A stretch of 14,632 nucleotides of DNA from JAEUUM01 sp038326165. Lineage in GTDB: Bacteria > Bacteroidota > Bacteroidia > Chitinophagales > Saprospiraceae. A program made the translations under genes and the position numbers. The notes beneath the pieces are model-generated. The model had not been told where the DNA came from. It searched no databases and worked only from the letters and a program-made list of their open reading frames with translations. The number at the start of each line of letters is the position of its first letter. Position 1 is the stretch's first letter. This document shows, one piece after another, positions 1-6,527 of this stretch. Location of the stretch: assembly GCA_038326165.1 (NCBI GenBank), contig JBBQJT010000066.1, positions 1-14,632 of the forward strand, read 5' to 3'.

Positions 1-1
1 A

Positions 2-169
2 ATATACTGCGTTAAGCAATTGCCATTGAAAAGAGATTATATTTGTAGCATTACTCATAATTCAAAATATAACTCTATGGTCGAAACGGAAGAAGAGTTG
101 TGTGTTTGGTTAAAGGTGAAATATTTGGATTCAGTGTCCCCGTATTGGCAAAGGAGTATTGAGTGCTGA
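2..169 (+). CDS. C-terminal fragment of an unrecognised protein (5' end outside window)
   Basis: This frame is open from the window edge to a TGA at 167-169, about 55 codons, while the other two forward frames stop within the first 27 bases. The translation contains the stretch MVETEEELCVWLKVKYLD and ends in QRSIEC. It shows no signal peptide, no membrane segment and no T9SS tail. I do not recognise the family. An open frame of this length in AT-rich DNA can arise by chance, so this may be a true gene end or non-coding sequence. The broken gene that follows starts 36 bases after the stop on the same strand. Confidence 0.3.
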   Translation: MYCVKQLPLKRDYICSITHNSKYNSMVETEEELCVWLKVKYLDSVSPYWQRSIEC

Positions 170-205
170 TACATTGACAGGCCAAACTATGTTAAATTGG
201 TCAAC

Positions 206-821
206 ATGAAAAATCCGTTCATACTGTATCTGTTTTTAGCTCTTGCATTGAATGTGCAAGCTCAGTATTTCGATTCCAATGAGATATTTAACACAGGTTC
301 AAATGGCTACACTATATTCAAATCTGATAAATACTTATTTGTAGAATGTGGTGTTCAGTTAAAAAAATATTAATCAAAGTATTGCTTGGCTTGTCTTGGA
401 TACCAACTTAAACTACCTTAGGTCTTTTGTGCCAAAAGATACCATTCGGTATAGTTCTAGATCAACCCATCATGATGGTTATTTAGTTCAATATAGTCAG
501 TCCACAGTCAACAAAGCAGACTCAGCTATTTTAGTTAAGATGGATACCGTGGGCAATGTATTGAAGAGAAAGGTCTATTCAACTAAGGACAATGGCACTA
601 GGACATATTTACCATTAAAATACCACAACAATATACCAAATCCTAGAGCTTTAAAATGCCAAATATTAACCATGTCAGGCTATGTGATTCAATCCGGAGC
701 ATTTGATTCTGAAAAGAATACTAATGAGGTGGACGTTAACAAGCTACCTGTGGGCATGTACTTAATCAAGGTTTATGATCGTGATTGGCAGAGTATGCCC
801 GTGAAGTTTATGAAGATGTGA
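206..821 (+). pseudogene. Frameshifted, shortened T9SS-exported protein
   Basis: An ATG at 206 opens a frame starting with a clear signal peptide (MKNPFILYLFLALALNVQAQ) and stops at 371-373 after 55 residues. A second frame, open from just after a stop at 360-362, runs to TGA at 819-821 and ends in a typical T9SS type A sorting domain: NIPNP, then LTMSGYVIQSG, VDVNKLPVGMYLIKVYD and the basic end VKFMKM. Removing one A from the seven-A run at 361-367 joins both frames into one 204-residue protein without an internal stop. The joined middle (IAWLVLDTNLN, AILVKMDTVGNVLKRKVYS) resembles the beta-propeller-like repeats of Saprospiraceae T9SS proteins, which are normally several hundred residues long. 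The sorting domain also follows PNP unusually closely, suggesting an internal deletion. The frameshift could be real decay, slippage or a sequencing error. Confidence 0.65.
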
Positions 822-824
822 TTT

Positions 825-860
825 TATGGTGGGTATGGTGGGCATAATGGGTATGATGTG
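825..860. repeat. Four-copy 9-bp tandem repeat (TATGGTGGG)
   Basis: The sequence reads TATGGTGGG, TATGGTGGG, CATAATGGG, TATGATGTG in four successive 9-base units. The first two are identical and the last two have drifted. It begins four bases after the stop codon of the broken T9SS gene. The 9-base unit is a multiple of three, so expansion would not shift a frame if it were ever read through. Confidence 0.7.
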
Positions 861-897
861 CAAAGGTTTATGGTTTTCGCAAAATTTTGAGAGCTTT

Positions 898-916
898 TAA
901 AAATCCGCGATTTTTA
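898..916 (+). terminator. Possible intrinsic terminator behind the T9SS gene
   Basis: A perfect 8-bp stem (TAAAAATC pairing with GATTTTTA) with a three-base CGC loop is followed by a T-rich stretch. The stem is AT-rich and therefore weak, and it lies 76 bases beyond the stop codon. It is plausible as the end of the upstream transcript but not secure. Confidence 0.35.
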
Positions 917-940
917 TTTAATCCTTTTAATAATAGCGTG

Positions 941-977
941 CCCTGACAGTATGCACTTTAGGATATACTCTACAGGG
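941..977. other. Interrupted stem-loop upstream of the decarboxylase gene
   Basis: CCCTG at 941-945 pairs with CAGGG at 973-977, and AGTAT at 948-952 pairs with ATACT at 965-969. They are separated by a small 2x3 internal loop and a 12-base apical loop. No T run follows, so it is not a standard terminator. It could be an RNA structure, a protein-binding dyad or chance. Confidence 0.4.
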
Positions 978-1127
978 TTTGACTGGGCGTGTTTATTGAC
1001 ATTGTGAGTATTTGATCTTATCGATTCGTCAAGGTTGAAAAATTTTCGTAATATTAAAAATTTCGTGTGTTCGCTTTATATCTCTAATTTGGCTTAAAAA
1101 AATAATTCCATTCTGAATCCAAACCAT

Positions 1128-1135
1128 TAGTTTTG
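1128..1135 (+). promoter_or_regulatory. Possible -7 box for the mvaD operon
   Basis: TAGTTTTG matches the Bacteroidota -7 consensus TAnnTTTG and lies 38 bases before the GTG start of the decarboxylase gene. I see no TTG at the usual -33 distance, so this is only a candidate. Confidence 0.3.
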
Positions 1136-1173
1136 AGCTTTGTATTAAATATTCATCAACATAGCTTCATACT

Positions 1174-2253
1174 GTGTCCTTATTTCCAAATCCTTTACAT
1201 TATTCAGAATCCAATTGTTTTTATGCCTCATGGCGTTGTCCTTCCAATATTGCGATTGTAAAATATTGGGGTAAATTTGGGTTGCAACTGCCACGCAATC
1301 CCAGTTTAAGTCTGACATTGGACAAGGCTCATACTGACACCACCGTCAAAGTGATGCCCAAACAAATGACAGATTCTTCAGTAACTGTTATTGTTGATGG
1401 CCTTAAAAATGAAAATTTCAAGCCCAAAATTATGGCTTTCTTGAAGCATATTGAAGCTTACCTGCCTTGGACTGCTTCCTACGATTATGAAATACACACC
1501 CACAACACCTTCCCGCATGGCGCTGGTATTGCTTCCTCGGCTTCGGCATTTGGTGCACTTTCATTGTGTTTGTTGAGTGTCGAAGAGCAGATGCTCGACA
1601 ATGCCTATGCTGAGGATGAATTTTTGAAAAAAGCGTCTTTTCTGGCTAGAATAGGTTCAGGTAGTGCTTCACGTTCTGTTTATCCTATTGCAGCCGCATG
1701 GGGCAAATTGGAGCAATTGAATGCTTCTGATGAGTATGCTATTCCCTGTGGTGATCGATTGCATAAAATATTTCATACATTTCACGATGATATTCTCATT
1801 GTCAGCAAAAATGAAAAGTCGGTCAGCAGTACTGCCGGGCATCAGTTGATGGAAGGAAATCCATTTGCAAGCTTGAGGTATGAACAGGCGGAGCAAAGAA
1901 TGCATGATTTGATCCATTGTTTGGCATTGGGAGATATTGAAGCCTTTGGAACTTTGTGTGAGGAAGAAGCGTTGTCATTGCACGCTTTGATGATGTTATC
2001 AAAGCCATCTTATTTATTGATGGAGCCCAATTCCATCGCCATAATTCAAAAAATTCGCAATTTCAGGGCGGAGACCAAACTTCCGGTATATTTTACGCTG
2101 GATGCAGGTCCAAACATTCATTTATTGTACCCTGATAATATTGCTTCAAAAGTTCGTGAATGGGTGGATCATGATCTGGTTCATTTTTGTAAAGATCAAT
2201 TTTATTTAAAAGACAAGGTAGGTCAAGGACCGCAAATAATACCTCAAATATGA
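1174..2253 (+). CDS. mvaD: Diphosphomevalonate decarboxylase
   Basis: This GHMP-superfamily enzyme would convert mevalonate 5-diphosphate to isopentenyl diphosphate with ATP, the last step of the mevalonate isoprenoid pathway, in the cytoplasm. Visible hallmarks are the substrate-site motif PSNIAIVKYWGK (residues 23-34), the glycine/serine-rich phosphate loop PHGAGIASSASAF (114-126), the family motif SGSASRSVY (162-170) and TLDAGPN, with the expected catalytic Asp at about residue 310. The length of 359 residues is normal or slightly long for the bacterial family. The start is taken as GTG at 1174, because an in-frame stop lies at 1162-1164 and no ATG occurs before the conserved motif. Its stop overlaps the next start by four bases (ATGA), so the two genes are probably translationally coupled. 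A related decarboxylase acting on another mevalonate phosphate cannot be excluded, but the motifs favour the classical enzyme. Confidence 0.93.
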   Translation: MSLFPNPLHYSESNCFYASWRCPSNIAIVKYWGKFGLQLPRNPSLSLTLDKAHTDTTVKVMPKQMTDSSVTVIVDGLKNENFKPKIMAFLKHIEAYLPWTASYDYEIHTHNTFPHGAGIASSASAFGALSLCLLSVEEQMLDNAYAEDEFLKKASFLARIGSGSASRSVYPIAAAWGKLEQLNASDEYAIPCGDRLHKIFHTFHDDILIVSKNEKSVSSTAGHQLMEGNPFASLRYEQAEQRMHDLIHCLALGDIEAFGTLCEEEALSLHALMMLSKPSYLLMEPNSIAIIQKIRNFRAETKLPVYFTLDAGPNIHLLYPDNIASKVREWVDHDLVHFCKDQFYLKDKVGQGPQIIPQI

Positions 2254-2795
2254 AATCAATTCTTTACCGACTTCCGCTTATATTTAGCCTGCTACTAGTC
2301 TGCATTCTGCCTTATCAATGTCAGTCGCAACATCCCGGCACAGAAAAATTGGTGGCCAATGAAGCCTTCAGAAAGAAGATCAATTCTTATTTGAATTTTT
2401 CGATCCCTGTAATGGGCGTTGATGAGTTGAATAAAAATAAGAAGGACTATGTCATATTGGATGCACGTGAAAAGGAGGAATTTCAAGTAAGTCACATTCC
2501 TGATGCCAAATACATTGGATATTCAAGCCTTGATAAATCCGCTTTAAATCTTGTGTCAAAGGATCAAAAGATAGTTGTTTATTGCAGTATCGGGTACCGA
2601 AGCGAAAAGGTCAGTGAGAAGTTGCGCAAAATGGGTTATAAAAATGTGACCAACCTATATGGAAGCATTTTTGAATGGGCAAACGAAGGATTGCCTTTGG
2701 AAGATGCAAATGGTAAGCCAAGCAAAATTCTTCATGCATACAATAAGTCTTGGAGTAAATGGGTAGACAATAAATCTATCAAAAAGACTTGGTAA
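2250..2795 (+). CDS. Exported rhodanese-like protein
   Basis: A 181-residue protein with a hydrophobic N-terminal signal (about residues 5-25), followed by a single rhodanese domain at about 52-150. The first half of the domain contains VILDAREKEEFQVSHIPDAKYIG, and the active-site loop is C112-SIGYRS, so the catalytic cysteine is present and sulfur transfer or another thiol-based reaction is possible. The signal suggests a periplasmic location. Cysteines at 18 and 24 do not form a good lipobox. The gene overlaps the decarboxylase stop by four bases, so it is in its operon, although no functional link to isoprenoid synthesis is obvious. A tail of about 30 residues rich in Lys, Trp and Ser follows the domain. 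The substrate is unknown. Confidence 0.85.
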   Translation: MKSILYRLPLIFSLLLVCILPYQCQSQHPGTEKLVANEAFRKKINSYLNFSIPVMGVDELNKNKKDYVILDAREKEEFQVSHIPDAKYIGYSSLDKSALNLVSKDQKIVVYCSIGYRSEKVSEKLRKMGYKNVTNLYGSIFEWANEGLPLEDANGKPSKILHAYNKSWSKWVDNKSIKKTW

Positions 2796-2796
2796 A

Positions 2797-2826
2797 ATCT
2801 CCCCTCATTGTTAAATGAGGAGAGAT
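2797..2826. terminator. Bidirectional intrinsic terminator
   Basis: A 13-base stem (ATCTCCCCTCATT with AATGAGGAGAGAT, one C-A mismatch) closes a four-base loop. It sits between the convergent ends of the rhodanese gene and the STAS gene. On the plus strand it is followed by CCTATTTTT; on the minus strand by a shorter TTTT, so it could stop transcripts from both sides. Confidence 0.8.
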
Positions 2827-2841
2827 CCTATTTTTCTGTAA

Positions 2842-3159
2842 CTAAGCCGTAGCTACAATTGAGAAGAATGATTTTAATTTAGTGATTTCAAGCAATTTCA
2901 AAACTTGTGGTGAAATACCTTGCAAGCTAAATGAGCCACCTACTTTCATGCTTTTGTGCTGAATAGACAGCAAGCAATTAAGTCCGACGCTATTTAGAAA
3001 TGGTAAGCTGCTCAGGTCAACTCTAAAGTTTCTGGAACCTTGCTCAATCAGGTTTGATACCTCGTCAAGGATTTTTCTATTCTCCAGTTCGTTAAAAAGA
3101 CTACTTACGTTTACAACCTGTAAATTGTCCTGTTGGACAATGTTGTAGATTTTGTTCAT
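2842..3159 (-). CDS. STAS-domain protein (anti-sigma-factor-antagonist-like)
   Basis: A 105-residue single-domain protein. The motif DLSSLPFLNSVGLNCLLS (residues 48-65) matches the core of SpoIIAA/RsbV-type STAS domains, with Ser57 of NSVGL at the position phosphorylated by partner kinases in that family. The usual sequence there is D-S-x-G-L, so the preceding Asp is Asn here. Such proteins usually switch an anti-sigma kinase, but some STAS domains serve lipid or transport roles instead. No RsbW-like kinase or PP2C phosphatase is found nearby, so a partner must be encoded elsewhere or be absent. It lies 57 bases behind fur on the same strand and may be co-transcribed. It contains no membrane segment. 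Confidence 0.8.
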   Translation of the reverse strand: MNKIYNIVQQDNLQVVNVSSLFNELENRKILDEVSNLIEQGSRNFRVDLSSLPFLNSVGLNCLLSIQHKSMKVGGSFSLQGISPQVLKLLEITKLKSFFSIVATA

Positions 3160-3216
3160 GGGTTTGATTTTTCGGTTTTCTAAAAGTGTGTGATATGTTT
3201 AAATTTTGTTCAATGT

Positions 3217-3708
3217 TCAGCTAGTCTCTTTTCTTTTGACCTTGGGTTTGCGCCCACAGTCACGATTACATTCACCATAAAGATTCAAAGAGTGATGAAT
3301 GACAGTAAAATGCAGCATCTCCCCCATCATGGTTTTGATCTGTTGAATGCGTGGATCACAAAATTCCAACACTTCGTGACAGTCCACACAAATCAGGTGA
3401 TCATGTTGTTTGTAACCATAGCTCTTTTCATACTGTGCAAGATTTTTGCCAAATTGGTGTTTTTTGACTAAATCGCATAAAACTAATAATTCGAGGGTGT
3501 TGTAAACAGTAGCACGACTGACACGATACTGTTGAGTTTTCATATGAATATAGAGTGCTTCGGCATCGAAATGGTCGGTGCGTTTATATATTTCTTCGAG
3601 GATTGCATAACGTTCGGGAGTCCTGCGCAGGCTTTGTTTTTCCAGATGGGCTGAAAAGATAGAGTTTACCTCAGCCATTATTTTTTCGCTGTAAGGTTGT
3701 TCGGCCAT
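3217..3708 (-). CDS. Fur-family transcriptional regulator
   Basis: A 163-residue metal-dependent repressor. The winged-helix part includes RRTPERYAILEEIY (28-41) and the recognition-helix region YRVSRATVYNTLELL (61-75). The dimerisation half contains HDHLICVDC (102-110), and structural-zinc cysteine pairs lie at C107/C110 and C147/C151. Members sense iron, zinc or peroxide and repress uptake or stress genes. The sequence resembles the common Bacteroidota Fur, but Fur, Zur and PerR cannot be told apart with certainty by eye. The first ATG is chosen because a -7 box lies about 30 bases upstream; a second Met occurs at residue 11. The tail GRKPKVKRKETS is basic. It is located between rel and the STAS gene. 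Confidence 0.9.
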   Translation of the reverse strand: MAEQPYSEKIMAEVNSIFSAHLEKQSLRRTPERYAILEEIYKRTDHFDAEALYIHMKTQQYRVSRATVYNTLELLVLCDLVKKHQFGKNLAQYEKSYGYKQHDHLICVDCHEVLEFCDPRIQQIKTMMGEMLHFTVIHHSLNLYGECNRDCGRKPKVKRKETS

Positions 3709-3737
3709 GATAAGCGCGGTTAGGGATTATGTTCTCG

Positions 3738-3745
3738 CAAATTTA
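3738..3745 (-). promoter_or_regulatory. -7 box of the fur promoter
   Basis: Read on the minus strand this is TAAATTTG, a perfect match to TAnnTTTG, 29 bases before the fur ATG. No TTG is present at the usual -33 distance. A weak -33 would fit a promoter that is regulated at the adjoining inverted repeat. Confidence 0.5.
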
Positions 3746-3763
3746 ATCACGAATTGTGAATTA
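3743..3763. promoter_or_regulatory. Imperfect inverted repeat, possible fur operator
   Basis: TTAATCAC, five bases (GAATT), then GTGAATTA form a 21-base dyad with six of eight pairs matching, including a perfect TCAC/GTGA core. It touches the -7 box and fills the spacer of the putative fur promoter, where a bound repressor would block polymerase. AT-rich dyads of this size are typical of Fur-family sites, but the match to a known box is not exact. Confidence 0.4.
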
Positions 3764-3792
3764 TGTATATTTATTTTTGTTTACATGAAATT

Positions 3793-6027
3793 TTAATCAC
3801 CCGACCGAACCACAGTTGATATTCCTTGGAGGCTTTTCAAGGATTTGATGGCTTTGGTGAGGAATTCTTTGTTGGGAACAATAATGCTGATTTTGCCTTC
3901 GAAATAGCCCTCATTTCCGTCGATATAGAATGATTTGATATCGAGTCCTAAGGTTGAAGATATTTGTTGCGAAAGTCGTTCTATCACCCCTGGACCGGTG
4001 TCGATGCCTGTAATAACTAAATCGGCAACAAAAGAACTCGCATCCATACGTGCCCACTCGGCCTTCATGATGCGATAGCCATAATTGTTGAACAAATTGG
4101 AAGCGTTGTTACAGTTTGCTTTATGGATTTTTAGTCCTGCATTGCTTGTAAGGTAGGCAAATACTTTGTCGCCCGGATTCGGTTGGCAACACGAGGCGAA
4201 CGAATATTCATAATTTTCAGCAGCATCACCTCCAATAAGTAGCTGAAGCTTGGAATCTTTAGGAGGAATGTATGCTGGAGTATTTTCGTCTATTAGATCT
4301 GGTTTAAATTGGGGAGCCAAAATAAGCTCGTCCAACAATATCAATTTGCCAGCTTCAACTTTAAAATTCTTAAAGTCACTTAGTTTAATTTGTTCCATAG
4401 CAATGGCGTAGAACAAATCGATCCGAGTCCGCAATCCATAGTGCCTTACCAGAGTTTCAATGTTGGATTCAAAATCAAGCTTTAAATTTTGAAACTTGCG
4501 CATCACAGCTTCCTTACCCAATTCGCCTTTTTTCTTGCGGTCTTCTTTTAATGCAGATCTGATTTTGGATCTTGCCTTACCTGTAATAACCATTTTAAGC
4601 CAACTTTCATTGGGACGTTGGCTCTTAGAAGTAATGACATTGATTTGGTCGCCATTGACAAGCTTATAACCCATAGGTACAAGCTTATTGTTTACCTTTA
4701 TGGCTACTGCATGATAACCAACAACTGAGTGTATTCCGAATGCAAAGTCAAGTGCAGATGCACCTTTAGGCAAAATCTTTAAGTCTCCTTTGGGAGTATA
4801 AACATAAACTTCTTCTGCAAATAGATTGGTCTTGAAGTCGTTGATAAATTCAAGTGCGTCACTTTCTGGAGTTTCAAGAAGATCTCTCACGCTATCAAGC
4901 CAGGTTTCATATACATCTTGCTGATTGCCCATTCCTTTGTATTTCCAGTGGGCGGCATAGCCTCTTTCAGCTATCTCATCCATTCTTTCGGAGCGGATCT
5001 GCACCTCTACAAATCGGCCCTCGGGCCCAACAACAGTGGTGTGTAGCGATTCATAGCCATTGGATTTAGGGGTGGTAATCCAGTCTTTCAGACGCTCAGG
5101 AATGGGTGTGTGCACATCCGTGACGATGGAATAAACTTGCCAGCAAGAAGGTTTTTCTTTTTTTGGAATAACATCTACAATAATTCGAATGGCGAAAAGG
5201 TCATAAATTTCCTCAAAAGGAATTTTCTTGATTTTGATTTTATTGTAGATGGAAAAAATTGATTTCGGCCTACCGACAATTCGATATTTTATGCCCAATT
5301 CATCCAATTCAGTTCGAAGCGGGGCAATAAAATCTTCTATGTAATCCGTTCGGGAGCGTTTGGTTTCCTTGAGTTTTTTGGCTATTTCATGATAACTTTC
5401 CGCATCTGTAATTTTCATGCACAGATCCTGAAATTCGGTTTTAATATTGTACAGTCCCAATCTGTGAGCGAGAGGAGCGTATATGTAACTGGTTTCAGCT
5501 GCTATCTTTAACTGCTTGTGCTTAGGCATGGAGCCAAGCGTTCGCATGTTGTGCAGGCGATCTGCCATTTTTATTAGGACCACCCGCACATCTTCGACCA
5601 AGGTTGAAAGTACCTTCTTGAAATTTTCAGCTTGGGGAATGTCAGTATTGTAGGCAGTATCCAATTTGGTCAAGCCATCAACGATACTAGCTATACGTTC
5701 GTTAAAAATTATTTTTATTTCTTCGAGGCCAATATCGGTGTCTTCAACAACATCATGAAGCAAGGCACATACAATGGCTGTTGGCCCCAAGCCAATTTCT
5801 TCGACACAGATTTGAGCTACTGCTATGGGGTGGAGAATGTATGGCTCACCTGATTTTCTGCGTTGCTTGCCGTGGGCCTCAACGGCCATTTCATAAGCTT
5901 TTCGGATCATTTCCTGATCTTCCTTGTCGAGCGGATCTTTGACTGATTTGAGCAAATTCCTATATGCACGCTGAATCATCAGACGTTCATCTTCCATAGA
6001 ATGTGATATTATTAATTCCTCAGCCAT
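3793..6027 (-). CDS. rel: Bifunctional RelA/SpoT-family (p)ppGpp synthetase/hydrolase
   Basis: A 744-residue cytoplasmic enzyme of the stringent response, full length for a long Rel protein. Domains in order are: HD hydrolase (about 45-200) with HDVVED at 91-96 and ADRLHNMRT at 155-163; synthetase (about 245-365) with GRPKSIFSIYNK (252-263), NGYESLHT (323-330), EVQIR (341-345) and the GYAAHWKYKG end; TGS (about 405-466) starting EEVYVYTPKGD; the conserved-cysteine region with CCQPNPGD (613-620) and a later HKANC; and a C-terminal ACT domain (about 667-740). Both catalytic halves keep their key motifs, so it should make and degrade (p)ppGpp. It has a good promoter divergent from the Leu tRNA gene, and fur follows on the same strand after 84 bases. 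Confidence 0.96.
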   Translation of the reverse strand: MAEELIISHSMEDERLMIQRAYRNLLKSVKDPLDKEDQEMIRKAYEMAVEAHGKQRRKSGEPYILHPIAVAQICVEEIGLGPTAIVCALLHDVVEDTDIGLEEIKIIFNERIASIVDGLTKLDTAYNTDIPQAENFKKVLSTLVEDVRVVLIKMADRLHNMRTLGSMPKHKQLKIAAETSYIYAPLAHRLGLYNIKTEFQDLCMKITDAESYHEIAKKLKETKRSRTDYIEDFIAPLRTELDELGIKYRIVGRPKSIFSIYNKIKIKKIPFEEIYDLFAIRIIVDVIPKKEKPSCWQVYSIVTDVHTPIPERLKDWITTPKSNGYESLHTTVVGPEGRFVEVQIRSERMDEIAERGYAAHWKYKGMGNQQDVYETWLDSVRDLLETPESDALEFINDFKTNLFAEEVYVYTPKGDLKILPKGASALDFAFGIHSVVGYHAVAIKVNNKLVPMGYKLVNGDQINVITSKSQRPNESWLKMVITGKARSKIRSALKEDRKKKGELGKEAVMRKFQNLKLDFESNIETLVRHYGLRTRIDLFYAIAMEQIKLSDFKNFKVEAGKLILLDELILAPQFKPDLIDENTPAYIPPKDSKLQLLIGGDAAENYEYSFASCCQPNPGDKVFAYLTSNAGLKIHKANCNNASNLFNNYGYRIMKAEWARMDASSFVADLVITGIDTGPGVIERLSQQISSTLGLDIKSFYIDGNEGYFEGKISIIVPNKEFLTKAIKSLKSLQGISTVVRSGD

Positions 6028-6063
6028 GCATAAAAAAGACTTGTTACAACTTTAGGTTTAGGT

Positions 6064-6094
6064 CAAATTTAAGATTTTTTTCTGAATATGTCAA
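6064..6094 (-). promoter_or_regulatory. Promoter of rel
   Basis: On the minus strand a TTG (plus 6092-6094, preceded by TT) is followed by 20 bases and then TAAATTTG (plus 6064-6071). This is a near-ideal Bacteroidota promoter (TTG, about 19-20 bases, TAnnTTTG) and predicts a 5' leader of roughly 30 bases before the ATG at 6027, which supports that start. Confidence 0.65.
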
Positions 6095-6124
6095 AAGGTA
6101 GGTGCGTGAAATAATAAAAAGATT

Positions 6125-6132
6125 TATCTTTG
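6125..6132 (+). promoter_or_regulatory. -7 box of the tRNA-Leu promoter
   Basis: TATCTTTG fits TAnnTTTG exactly and lies 42 bases before the mature tRNA. No clear TTG is present at -33. It is back-to-back with the rel promoter. Confidence 0.55.
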
Positions 6133-6174
6133 CACCTCGATAAGCAACAAATGATGCTTTTTGTATTTTGCAAT

Positions 6175-6256
6175 GCGGGTGTGATGAAATTGGTAGACAT
6201 GCCAGACTTAGGATCTGGTGCTTCACGGCATGGGGGTTCGAGTCCCTCCACCCGCA
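6175..6256 (+). tRNA. tRNA-Leu, anticodon UAG
   Basis: A cloverleaf can be drawn throughout. The acceptor stem is GCGGGTG/CACCCGC with discriminator A. The D arm is TGATGAAATTGGTAGACA. The anticodon stem CCAGA/TCTGG (6202-6206 and 6214-6218) holds loop CTTAGGA with anticodon TAG at 6209-6211. A long class II variable arm follows, and the T arm is GGGGG-TTCGAGT-CCCTC. The long variable arm and UAG anticodon indicate Leu (CUN codons). The 3' CCA is not encoded (CAT follows the discriminator), so it must be added enzymatically. Confidence 0.95.
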
Positions 6257-6262
6257 CATTAC

Positions 6263-6288
6263 AAACTCTCTTATTCTTCAGAGGTTTT
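6263..6288 (+). terminator. Weak candidate terminator after the tRNA
   Basis: AAACTCT and AGAGGTTT form an imperfect stem around a ten-base loop, and the right arm runs into TTTT. It sits a few bases after the tRNA. Pairing is interrupted and AT-rich, so the call is tentative. Confidence 0.25.
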
Positions 6289-6496
6289 AGAACCATCTTC
6301 CAGATTTATCCATTACTCTTTACTTTCAGAAATTAGCTTTTTGGTATTTTCTTTAACTCGTGAGTTTTATTATCTGTGTAGCCAAGTTGGTCTAAGCTGA
6401 GGTAACAGGGGTTCTATTTCATGAAAATATTTACTTGAATGTATTTATTGCTAAGTACCTTGATTAAGTTGAAGGATGGCTTTGCACATATCTTAT

Positions 6497-6504
6497 TACC
6501 TTTG
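6497..6504 (+). promoter_or_regulatory. -7 box upstream of the DUF4286 gene
   Basis: TACCTTTG matches TAnnTTTG and lies 23 bases before the ATG at 6528. It is embedded in TTATTACCTTTGTT, which also occurs identically in front of the dioxygenase gene. No TTG is at the ideal -33 spacing. Confidence 0.5.
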
Positions 6505-6527
6505 TTGTACAATATATTTTAAACTTC

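Larger units (their letters stand above)
822..1173. other. 352-bp intergenic region without a gene
   Basis: I see no convincing open frame on either strand. It holds, in order, a 9-bp tandem repeat directly after the stop of the broken T9SS gene, a short AT-rich hairpin followed by T-rich sequence, a longer interrupted stem-loop, and a possible -7 promoter box before the decarboxylase gene. These are listed separately. No tRNA, riboswitch or mobile-element end was recognised. Confidence 0.6.

Noticed and set aside
3190..3471. Open frame of 93 residues on the plus strand
   Set aside because: It lies almost wholly antisense inside the well-supported fur gene and has no recognisable protein features.
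6355..6366. Short palindrome AACTCGTGAGTT followed by TTATTAT as a terminator
   Set aside because: The loop would have only two bases, or four with a 4-bp stem, and no gene end is close enough to need it.
6378..6420. Sequence resembling a tRNA D arm (AGCCAAGTTGGTCTAAGC) followed by GGGGTTC, suggesting a second or remnant tRNA downstream of tRNA-Leu
   Set aside because: No acceptor stem, anticodon stem or closed T stem can be drawn around it, so the similarity is local and probably chance.
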